The position numbers and the translations under genes are program-made. Positions 1 through 6,290 of a DNA stretch of 9,196 bases are shown in pieces (within the stretch, counting starts at the first letter, position 1; each line of letters starts with the position of its first letter). Origin of the DNA: Caldisericota bacterium (lineage in GTDB: Bacteria > Bipolaricaulota > Bipolaricaulia > Bipolaricaulales > Bipolaricaulaceae); contig JAADIW010000034.1 in the NCBI GenBank assembly GCA_013151115.1, positions 867-10,062 on the forward strand. Direction: 5' to 3'. The notes beneath the pieces were generated by a model, which was given only the letters and a program-made list of their open reading frames with translations, had not been told where the DNA came from and did not search any database.

Positions 1-984
1 CTCCTCGCCCGCGGTGGTGAATTCCTCCTCGAGCTCGGCGCCGGCGGTGAAGCCCGTGGCCACCACGGTGACCCGGACCTTCTGCAAGCCGTCCTTGATC
101 ACCGCGCCCACGAAGATATCGGCCTTGTCGGCCAGGGCCTCGTGGACTACATCGGTGGCCTCGCGGACTTCGTCCAGCGCGAGATCCTCGCCCCCCATGA
201 TGTTGACGATCGCCTTCTTGGCGCCCCGCATGGAACAATCGAGGAGCGGGGAGGTGACCGCCTTACGCGCCGCCTCGCGGGAGCGGTTCTCGCCCTCGGC
301 CTCGCCGATCCCCATGAGGGCGGTCCCGGCGCCGCGGAGCACCGCCTCCACGTCGGCGAAATCGAGGTTGATGAGCCCCGGCACGGTGATGAGTTCGGTG
401 ATCCCCTGGACGCCCTGTTTCAACACCTCATCGGCCAGTTCGAAGGCCCGGGTGAGGGGCATGTCGGGCGGGGCGATCTTGAGGAGTTTGTCGTTGGAGA
501 CGGTGATCAGCGCGTCGACCTGTTGGCTGAGGAGGCCGATCCCCTCCTCGGCGCGTTTGGCGCGGGGGGCCCCCTCGAACGAGAAGGGCCGGGTGACGAT
601 GGACACGGTGAGGATCCCCAGCTCCTTCGCGGCCCGGGCGATCACCGGGCTCGCCCCGGTACCCGTCCCCCCTCCCATCCCCGCGGTGATGAACACCATG
701 TCGTAGCCCTGAAGGAGGTCCACGATTTCCTCGATGGACTCCTCGGCGGCCTTGCGGCCGATCTCGGGGTTTCCCCCGGCCCCGAGCCCGCGGGTGAGGT
801 TCCGCCCGATCTGGAGATGGCGGTGGGCGTTGACCGTCTGCAGGACCTGGGCGTCGGTGTTCACCGCCACGAACTCCACCCCCTGGATCCCGGCCTGCAT
901 CATGCGGTCGACGGCGTTGCCCCCGCCGCCGCCCACCCCGATCACCAGGATCCGCGCCGGCGCCACGGGATGCAAGCTCTCCAC
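1..984 (-). CDS. ftsZ: Cell division GTPase FtsZ, 3' end beyond the window (partial)
   Basis: FtsZ is the tubulin-like GTPase that polymerises into the division ring at midcell. The window holds 328 codons, reading leftward off the edge. Visible motifs are the N-terminal nucleotide-binding GVGGGGGNAV near residues 16-25, the tubulin signature GGGTGTG at 104-110, and the T7 synergy loop NLDFAD at 206-211, whose aspartates activate GTP hydrolysis in the neighbouring subunit. The GTPase core and the activation domain are complete to about residue 315. The C-terminal linker and the conserved tail that binds FtsA lie outside. The start is uncertain. GTG at 984 has GAGG only 3 nt upstream. GTG at 993 would overlap the ftsA stop as GTGA. 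GTG at 966 has GGAGAG 10 nt upstream. I prefer 984. Translation is probably coupled to ftsA. Identity is certain. Confidence 0.97.
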   Translation of the reverse strand, partial: MESLHPVAPARILVIGVGGGGGNAVDRMMQAGIQGVEFVAVNTDAQVLQTVNAHRHLQIGRNLTRGLGAGGNPEIGRKAAEESIEEIVDLLQGYDMVFITAGMGGGTGTGASPVIARAAKELGILTVSIVTRPFSFEGAPRAKRAEEGIGLLSQQVDALITVSNDKLLKIAPPDMPLTRAFELADEVLKQGVQGITELITVPGLINLDFADVEAVLRGAGTALMGIGEAEGENRSREAARKAVTSPLLDCSMRGAKKAIVNIMGGEDLALDEVREATDVVHEALADKADIFVGAVIKDGLQKVRVTVVATGFTAGAELEEEFTTAGEE

Positions 985-989
985 TGACC

Positions 990-1000
990 TCACCCCCCCC
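990..1000 (-). other. G8 tract and ftsA stop/ftsZ start junction (possible slippery site)
   Basis: Read on the minus strand, ftsA ends TTG TGG GGG GGG TGA. The eight consecutive G (1000-993) contain the heptamer G GGG GGG in the phase of a classical -1 slippery site, directly before the stop. GTG at 993 overlaps TGA as GTGA and is in the ftsZ frame, with no stop before the ftsZ start at 984. It could be an overlapping start, simply the G-rich ribosome-binding region of ftsZ, or a slip site. The tract is seen directly. Any function is inference. Confidence 0.4.
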
Positions 1001-2234
1001 ACAAGATGGCCCGGAGCCACTTGAGGACCGTGTTGAACCATCCGCCCTCGCTCTCCCGTGAGGGCTCGAGGTCCTTGAACTCCACCGCGTACTTGAGGAG
1101 GCCGATGGCGGTGGCGTAGATGGGGGATTCCACGATGTCCCGCAGACCATGTATGCCCTGGGGTATCTGGCCGCGTCGGGCGGGGAGGCCGTACCTGGCC
1201 TGGGCGAACTCCACGATCCCGTCCAGAAGCGCCGTCCCCCCCGTGATCACCAGCCCCCCGGGGACGATGTCCTTGTAGCCCGCGTTCTCCACCTCCTCCA
1301 TGGCGAGGTCCAGGATCTCCTCCACCCGCGCCTCGATGATCTTAGCCAACCGCTTGCGCGACACGAGCTTGGTCCCGTCGCCGCCGATGGTGGCGATCTC
1401 GATCTTCTCGTTGTCGTCCACGGAGTCCACGAGGCAGGTGCCGTGCTCCTTCTTGATCCTCTCCGCCTCCTCGATGGGGGTCTGGAGGCCCACGGTGATG
1501 TCGTTGGTGATGTGCTGTCCGGCGACGGGGATCACCCGCGAGAACCAGATATCGCCGCCCTTGTAGATAGAGATATCGGTGGTACCGCCGCCGATGTCCA
1601 GGAGCACCACCCCGAGCTCCTTCTCCGCCGAGGAGAGGACCGCGAGGGAGGAGGCCAACGGTTGCAGCACGATCTGCTTCACGTCGATGCGGAGATACTT
1701 GATGCAGCGGATGAGGTTTCGCACCGCGGTGACCGAGCCCAACACCAGGTGCACATCGGCTTCCAGGCGCGTGCCCGTCATCCCCTCCGGGTCGGTGATG
1801 CCCTCCTGGCCGTCCACCTTATATTGTCGGGGGATGACGTGGATGAGCTGCATGTCGGGGGGGATGGGGATGGCCTTCGCGGCCTCGATCACCCGGCGGA
1901 TATCGCTCTTCTTGATCACCCGGCCGGGATGGGTGATGGCCACGGTGCCCGTGGTGTTGATGGAGCGGATGTGTTGGCCGGCGATTCCCACGTAGACGGA
2001 GCGTATCTTGACGTCGGCCATGTTCTCCGCCTCTTCCACGGCCTTGCGGATGGACTGGATGGTCCGGCCGATGTCCACCACCACGCCCTTGTCGAGGCCC
2101 CGGGACGGGGCGGTGCCCATCCCGATGATCTCTATTTCGGAGTCGATCACATTGGCCACCAAACACGCGACCTTGGTGGTGCCCACGTCCAGCCCCACCA
2201 CGATCCTCTCCCTGCCGCGACGGCGTCTGGCCAC
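990..2234 (-). CDS. ftsA: Cell division protein FtsA (actin-like membrane anchor of the Z ring)
   Basis: FtsA is an actin/Hsp70-fold ATPase that binds the FtsZ tail, tethers the ring to the cytoplasmic membrane and recruits later division proteins. The protein has 414 residues, normal for the family. The phosphate-1 loop GLDVGTTK is at 14-21, the phosphate-2 loop LLDIGGGTTD at 211-220 and the adenosine motif ITGGTALLDG at 330-339. The region between about 85 and 165 corresponds to the FtsA-specific 1C subdomain. The C-terminus ends in a short amphipathic helix, WFNTVLKWLRAILWGG at 399-414, the expected membrane-targeting sequence. The start is GTG at 2234, preceded by a G-rich ribosome site (AGGGGGGA, about 6 nt spacing) that spans the end of ftsQ. 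The ftsQ stop is 3 nt upstream, so the two genes are likely coupled. The last codons form a run of eight G before TGA, described separately. Confidence 0.98.
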   Translation of the reverse strand: MARRRRGRERIVVGLDVGTTKVACLVANVIDSEIEIIGMGTAPSRGLDKGVVVDIGRTIQSIRKAVEEAENMADVKIRSVYVGIAGQHIRSINTTGTVAITHPGRVIKKSDIRRVIEAAKAIPIPPDMQLIHVIPRQYKVDGQEGITDPEGMTGTRLEADVHLVLGSVTAVRNLIRCIKYLRIDVKQIVLQPLASSLAVLSSAEKELGVVLLDIGGGTTDISIYKGGDIWFSRVIPVAGQHITNDITVGLQTPIEEAERIKKEHGTCLVDSVDDNEKIEIATIGGDGTKLVSRKRLAKIIEARVEEILDLAMEEVENAGYKDIVPGGLVITGGTALLDGIVEFAQARYGLPARRGQIPQGIHGLRDIVESPIYATAIGLLKYAVEFKDLEPSRESEGGWFNTVLKWLRAILWGG

Positions 2235-2237
2235 CTT

Positions 2238-2999
2238 CTATCCCCCCTTAACCGACGGTTTTAGCACACAACCGTCCCCCAGACGGCAGTCTATCTCCAC
2301 AAATTCCGTGGGATCAAATCCGCCGCCCGCTCCCTCGCGGGCGAGCCAATCGAGGACAGCCTCCACCTTGGGCAACGTTCCGGGAACCCGGTCCAGCGGC
2401 CCCAAACGTATCGGTGGAAAAGCTTCCCTGGACGGCAACAGCCTCACGTCGTCCACATCGTGAGCGTCCACCGTGGGGTAAAGTTCACTGCAATAGGGGA
2501 GATTTTGGTACACCCGCAGGATCTCCGTCACCTGCGGTGGGACGTCCTCCTCGGGGAGAGAAAGGGGCAGACCTAAAACGATCGGGCTTGTGTCCGCTTC
2601 CGCGGCTGGCCCCAAAACGACCCCCTCACCATCGACGCTGTATGCTTTGCCCCCCTCGCCTTGGACCCTTCCCACCGGCTTCCTTTCCCTGATTCGAATC
2701 TCTACGATCCCCCTCAACCAAAAACGCTCGATCCGCGCTTCCTTGACCCAGGGGAGTTGTTCGAGCCTCTTCCTGGCGTCAGCGACCTTCAGCTTCGCAA
2801 TGTTAGCTTTATAACGTATGCCCGTCAAGTTCATCACTTCTTGAGGGGACAGATGTTCCGGTTCTGAAGCACCGTTGTCGTTGACAACGATGATTCTAAT
2901 ATCTTGTACTTGAAGCCATCCACTGAACCGGACCACGGCGAGCGCCAGCAACCACACCGCCGCGGCGAGGGAAGTCCACCGCAGGAACGTCCGGAGCAT
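2238..2999 (-). CDS. ftsQ: Cell division protein FtsQ/DivIB (POTRA domain, single membrane pass)
   Basis: FtsQ is a bitopic membrane protein that bridges the cytoplasmic Z ring and the extracytoplasmic FtsB/FtsL/FtsW/FtsI complex. From ATG at 2999 it has 253 residues: a short basic N-terminus, one membrane segment at about 10-24, then a POTRA domain at about 31-105. That domain includes LSPQEVMNLTG (50-60), the hallmark QLPWVKEARIERFW (81-94) and IEIRIRERKPVGRV-like strands ending near 112. The remainder fits the FtsQ beta domain. Neither start has a good ribosome site. TTG at 3035 would give 265 residues and overlap murB by 10 nt, while ATG at 2999 leaves a 26-nt gap. I prefer the ATG. Base composition is clearly less GC-rich than the neighbours, especially in the 5' half. 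Assignment rests on the POTRA pattern, membrane topology and position before ftsA. Confidence 0.9.
   Translation of the reverse strand: MLRTFLRWTSLAAAVWLLALAVVRFSGWLQVQDIRIIVVNDNGASEPEHLSPQEVMNLTGIRYKANIAKLKVADARKRLEQLPWVKEARIERFWLRGIVEIRIRERKPVGRVQGEGGKAYSVDGEGVVLGPAAEADTSPIVLGLPLSLPEEDVPPQVTEILRVYQNLPYCSELYPTVDAHDVDDVRLLPSREAFPPIRLGPLDRVPGTLPKVEAVLDWLAREGAGGGFDPTEFVEIDCRLGDGCVLKPSVKGG
2800..2828 (-). promoter_or_regulatory. Candidate sigma-70-type promoter inside ftsQ
   Basis: On the minus strand TTGACG (2828-2823) is followed after exactly 17 nt by TAACAT (2805-2800). These match five of six -35 and four of six -10 consensus bases. The element lies in the AT-richest part of the window and would point at ftsA and ftsZ. 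Promoters within ftsQ that serve ftsA/ftsZ are known in Escherichia coli. Here it is only a sequence match inside a coding region, so it is tentative. Confidence 0.25.
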
Positions 3000-3025
3000 C
3001 GGGGCAAGGATAATACGGCGGGGTC

Positions 3026-3913
3026 TTAAGTCCAAACGATCTCGATCTCGGGCTCGAGGATGACCCCGAAGAGGCGGCGTACCCCGTCGCGGATCCGCTC
3101 GATGAGGGCGAGGACGTCAGTGGCCCTGGCCCGGCCGAGGTTGCAGATGAAGTTCGCGTGTACCGGCGAGACCAGCGCGTCGCCGTGCCGCGCGCCCTTG
3201 AAGCCGGCCCGGTCGATCAACCATCCGGCGGGCGGGGCGTCGGGGGGGTTGCGGAACACGCACCCCGCGGAGGGCAGCCCCAGGGGCTGGGTGCTGCGCC
3301 GCTTCCGCAGGATCTCCTCGGCCGAGATCGTTTCGTCGCCCGGCGCGACGAACTCGGCCCCTAGCACCGGGAGATGCAAGCGCTTGAGGCGCGACGAGCG
3401 GTAGGAGAATCCGCACTCCGTCGCGGGGAGCCGCCGGGGGATCCCGTCGTGACCGAGGACCTCCACGGCGCGGACATAGCGGGAGATCGAGCCCGCACTG
3501 GTCCCGGCGTTCATGACGAGGGCCCCGCCCACCGTGCCCGGGATCCCGGCGAGGGCGGGAAACCCCCGGGAGGCCAGGGCGGGGAGCGGGACACCGGCCT
3601 CGGCGAACAGATGCGTCCCGTCCGCTTCCAGCGCGCGCAGTCCCCTCGTGGCGATGACCAACCCGGGGAATCCCTCGTCGGGGAACAGGACGTTCGAACC
3701 CCCTCCCAACGCGAGCCATGGGATGCCCTCCGCCCGTGCCCGGGAGACCGCTTCCACGAAGGCCGCGCGGTCCGCGGGGACGAAGAGACACCACGCGGGC
3801 CCCCCGATGCGGAACGTCGTGTGTCGGGACAGGGGTTCACCAGGGCGGATCTCCCCCGGGAGATCCCGCAGCAACCTCAGAGCATCCCCGGTATGGCGCG
3901 GAAAGCCTTCCAT
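3026..3913 (-). CDS. murB: UDP-N-acetylenolpyruvoylglucosamine reductase MurB
   Basis: MurB is the cytoplasmic FAD enzyme that uses NADPH to reduce enolpyruvyl-UDP-GlcNAc to UDP-N-acetylmuramate. The 295 residues match the short MurB class (about 300 residues). FAD-binding motifs are HTTFRIGGPA (31-40), LGGGSNVLF (69-77) and GIPGTVGGALVMNAG (123-137). The substrate/catalytic YRSSRLK is at 171-177. SAGCVFRNP (215-223) holds Cys218 where many MurB enzymes have the proton-donating serine; cysteine at this site is a known alternative. The C-terminal LEPEIEIV (286-293) carries the conserved glutamate. ATG at 3913 is chosen because it has GGGAG 4 nt upstream and gives a normal length. The same frame stays open upstream to about 4600, but that part is antisense-like filler inside murC. 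The gene begins within the last 37 nt of murC, which suggests coupled translation. Confidence 0.96.
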   Translation of the reverse strand: MEGFPRHTGDALRLLRDLPGEIRPGEPLSRHTTFRIGGPAWCLFVPADRAAFVEAVSRARAEGIPWLALGGGSNVLFPDEGFPGLVIATRGLRALEADGTHLFAEAGVPLPALASRGFPALAGIPGTVGGALVMNAGTSAGSISRYVRAVEVLGHDGIPRRLPATECGFSYRSSRLKRLHLPVLGAEFVAPGDETISAEEILRKRRSTQPLGLPSAGCVFRNPPDAPPAGWLIDRAGFKGARHGDALVSPVHANFICNLGRARATDVLALIERIRDGVRRLFGVILEPEIEIVWT

Positions 3914-5229
3914 ACGTCTCCCGCCCCGAAACACGCGATCGCGTCCCCCGGCGTGGCCGTCCCCATGAGTTCTTCCACCGCCTCGGCGGGTGTCGCCACG
4001 AACTTCCCCGTCCCCCCGTGCCCCCGGAGGGCCTCCACTACCCGCATCCCGGAGATCCCGGGGATGGGGTCCTCGAACGCGGGGTAGATTTCCGTCACTA
4101 CGGTGAAGTCCGCGGCGGCCAGCGCCCGCCCGAGTTCCCGGGATAACAGCGCGGTGCGTGAGAACCGGTGGGGCTGGAAGAGGACGAGGAGCCGCCGGCC
4201 CGGCCAACGGGCCCGGATGGCCCAGATCCCGGCCGCGATCTCGCGGGGGTGGTGGGCGTAGTCGTCGACGAGCACATACCCGTTGTCCACCAGGACCTCC
4301 AGGCGCCGCCGGGGGAGGGGAAGCTCGGCCAATTCCTCCAACGTCTCGCGGAGGGGGAGGCCGAGGAGGTGCGCGGTGGCCAACGCGGCCAACGCGTTGC
4401 GGACGTTGTGGATCCCCGGTGCGGGGATCACGGCCTCGCCCGCCCGCCTGCCGTGGACGAGGACCTCGAACCAGGTGCCCCCGGGTGTTGTCCGTACCCC
4501 CCGGGCCCGCAGGTCGACGCCCGCGGAAAGGCCATAAGTCAGGGCCTTCGTCCCCCTGGCCGCCTCCAGCGAGGGCGGATCGTCGCCACACACCACGCAC
4601 CGCGAGGCCCCAGCGAGGAAACGTCGGAACGCCCCTTTGAGCCTGGAATAACGGCCGTAGGAGGTGAGATGATCGCGGTCGATGTTGGTGAGGACGACGA
4701 TCTCCGGTTTTAGCTCCACGAAATGCCCGTCCGACTCGTCGATTTCAGCCACGAACCACGGCGATGTCCCCCACGCGGCCCGCGGGAGCCCCCGCACCGA
4801 CGCCCCCACGTAGAACCCGGCGCCGATGGAGCGCAGGAGGTGGGCGAGCCAGGTGGAGGTGGTGGTCTTCCCGTGGGTGCCGCAGACGGCGATGAGCTTC
4901 CGTTGCGCGAGAAGCTCCCCGAGGGCAAGGAGGCGCGGGACGATCGGGATCCCCAGGCGTCGGGCCGCGAGGAGTTCGGGGTTGTCCCGTGGGATCGCGG
5001 ATGAGACCAGCACACTTCGGACCCCGATGACGTTCTCCCCACGGTGCCCGATGGAGACGGGGATGCCCCGGGCGCGTAGCTCCGCAACCGTCGGGGACTC
5101 CGCGATATCCGAGCCCGAGACCTCGGCCCCCGCGTGGAGCAGGAGTTCCGCCAGCGGGGCCATGCCGTCGCCGCCGATGCCCACTAGGTGCACGCGGGAA
5201 CCGTCCAACGCAGTCCCTCCGCCACCCAT
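3877..5229 (-). CDS. murC: UDP-N-acetylmuramate--L-alanine ligase MurC
   Basis: MurC is the ATP-dependent cytoplasmic ligase that adds the first stem residue, L-alanine, to UDP-MurNAc. From ATG at 5229 it has 450 residues. The N-terminal UDP-binding domain shows HLVGIGGDGMAPLAE (14-28). The central ATPase domain shows the P-loop GTHGKTTT (117-124), EIDESDGHF (162-170), LTNIDRDHL (180-188) and GIHNVRNALAA (272-282). The C-terminal ligand domain shows VDDYAHHP (321-328) and FQPHRFSRT (351-359). VDDYAHHP and FQPHRFSRT separate it from MurD, MurE and MurF. Two starts are plausible. ATG 5229 has GGGAG 5 nt upstream and overlaps murG by 46 nt. TTG 5208 has a stronger GGAGGG 6 nt upstream, gives 443 residues and overlaps by 25 nt. 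The motif ESDGHF has His where Ser is usual. The long open frame upstream of 5229 lies under murG and is not part of this protein. Confidence 0.97.
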   Translation of the reverse strand: MGGGGTALDGSRVHLVGIGGDGMAPLAELLLHAGAEVSGSDIAESPTVAELRARGIPVSIGHRGENVIGVRSVLVSSAIPRDNPELLAARRLGIPIVPRLLALGELLAQRKLIAVCGTHGKTTTSTWLAHLLRSIGAGFYVGASVRGLPRAAWGTSPWFVAEIDESDGHFVELKPEIVVLTNIDRDHLTSYGRYSRLKGAFRRFLAGASRCVVCGDDPPSLEAARGTKALTYGLSAGVDLRARGVRTTPGGTWFEVLVHGRRAGEAVIPAPGIHNVRNALAALATAHLLGLPLRETLEELAELPLPRRRLEVLVDNGYVLVDDYAHHPREIAAGIWAIRARWPGRRLLVLFQPHRFSRTALLSRELGRALAAADFTVVTEIYPAFEDPIPGISGMRVVEALRGHGGTGKFVATPAEAVEELMGTATPGDAIACFGAGDVWKAFRAIPGML

Positions 5230-6290
5230 AGGAGCTCCCGGGCCACCTCCCAGGCGGCCCGCGGCCGTGCCAGGGTCGCGGCGCCCCGTGCCAGGGCGTG
5301 GAGCCGCTCCGTATCCCCCCACAACGCGCCGATCGCCCGGCCGAGTTCCCCCCGGCGCGCCCGTACTTCCTCCACCACGACGGCGCCCCCGTGGGCCGCG
5401 ATGGCGCGGGCGTTCTTGTCCTGATGACGCCCCGCGGCGCCGCTCCAGGGCACGAGGATCGCGGGGCGACCAGCGGCCAGGACCTCCGCCACCGTGGAGG
5501 CGCCGGCCCGGCTCACCACGAGCCGTGCCCCGGCGAACGCCTCCCCCACGTCCTCGATCCAACGCACGACCCGCACCATCTCGATCCCCCGGGAGCGAAA
5601 ACGGTGCTCCACCTCCCCGGGATCCACGGACCGGCCGGCGGAGGCGTAGAGGGAGAAACCCGGTAGACGGGAGAGGATGTGGGCCGCGTCCAGGAGGGCG
5701 TCGACGAGGACCCCGGAGCCCAGGGACCCGCCGAGGAGTAGGAGGTGCCCCCGGGCCGCGTAATCCCGCCGCCGGCTCAGGACCTCCCGGCGCACCGGTA
5801 CCCCGGTCACCCGGGCCCGCCCGCGACGAGGGACCTCGGCCAGGGTCTCGGGGAAGGAGAGAAGGATGCGGCGGGCGAACCGGGCGAGGATCCGGTTGGC
5901 GAGGCCGAGGGTGGCGTTCTGTTCGTGTATCACCAGGGGGATACGCAGGAGGTGGGCCGCCATCCCGGGGGCGAACGAGGCATAGCAGCCCATCCCCAGG
6001 ACCACGTCCGGCCGGATTTCTTCCAGGATCCCCACCGCCCGCCACACGCTCCAGGGGAGCCGCACTAGGGTACGTGCGCCCAGGAACACGTTCGCGCGCG
6101 GTATCCCCGAGGAACGGAACGGGATGAAGTCGATGTCGGGGCGCCCCCCGACGATCTCCTCCTCGATGCTCCCCGGGCGACCCAACCAAAACGCGCGGAG
6201 CTCGGGGACCATCTCCCGCAGGGCCTCCACCACGGCCAGCGCCGGGTAGATGTGCCCCGCGGAACCGCCGACCGCCAACAACAGCCTCAT
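5184..6290 (-). CDS. murG: UDP-GlcNAc:lipid I N-acetylglucosaminyltransferase MurG
   Basis: MurG is a peripheral membrane GT-B glycosyltransferase that transfers GlcNAc from UDP-GlcNAc to lipid I, making lipid II on the cytoplasmic face. It has 368 residues, normal for the family. The N-terminal acceptor-side glycine loop is GGSAGHIYPALA (8-19), with His13 kept but GGSAGH replacing the usual GGTGGH. GMGCYASFAPGMAAH (99-113) and IHEQNATLGLANR (121-133) match conserved MurG blocks. The donor-side loop LLLGGSLGSG (184-193) and SRAGASTVAEVLAAGRP (260-276), followed by the GRHQDKNA segment (288-295), bind the UDP-GlcNAc. ATG at 6290 overlaps the ftsW stop as ATGA. It has an excellent ribosome site, GGGAGG at 6303-6298 with 7 nt spacing, the best in the window. 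The 3' end overlaps murC. Membrane association fits its place between ftsW and murC. Confidence 0.97.
   Translation of the reverse strand: MRLLLAVGGSAGHIYPALAVVEALREMVPELRAFWLGRPGSIEEEIVGGRPDIDFIPFRSSGIPRANVFLGARTLVRLPWSVWRAVGILEEIRPDVVLGMGCYASFAPGMAAHLLRIPLVIHEQNATLGLANRILARFARRILLSFPETLAEVPRRGRARVTGVPVRREVLSRRRDYAARGHLLLLGGSLGSGVLVDALLDAAHILSRLPGFSLYASAGRSVDPGEVEHRFRSRGIEMVRVVRWIEDVGEAFAGARLVVSRAGASTVAEVLAAGRPAILVPWSGAAGRHQDKNARAIAAHGGAVVVEEVRARRGELGRAIGALWGDTERLHALARGAATLARPRAAWEVARELLWVAEGLRWTVPACT

Noticed and set aside
1818..1846. TATAAG in ftsA as the -10 of a possible ftsZ promoter
   Set aside because: The hexamer 17 nt upstream (TCATCC) matches the -35 consensus at only about two positions and there is no extended -10.
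1149..2264. A 371-codon plus-strand open frame opposite ftsA
   Set aside because: Translation is rich in H, D, G, L and V with no family resemblance; a mirror of ftsA codons.
3000..3025. A missing ddl gene between murB and ftsQ as evidence of deletion
   Set aside because: Many bacteria lack ddl at this site and murB-ftsQ adjacency is common, so the 26-nt gap needs no deletion.
3026..4600. An N-terminally extended 524-residue MurB
   Set aside because: The extra 229 codons are out of frame under murC and have no domain character. ATG at 3913 has a ribosome site and gives the family's normal length.
4826..6127. A 433-codon plus-strand open frame opposite murC and murG
   Set aside because: Low-complexity Arg/Pro/Gly-rich translation without motifs; antisense shadow.
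3877..6189. A continuous 770-codon frame suggesting a longer MurC or MurG-MurC fusion
   Set aside because: The first 320 codons lie out of frame under murG and read as Arg/Pro/Gly-rich filler. MurC homology begins near residue 321, and MurG has its own intact frame and stop.
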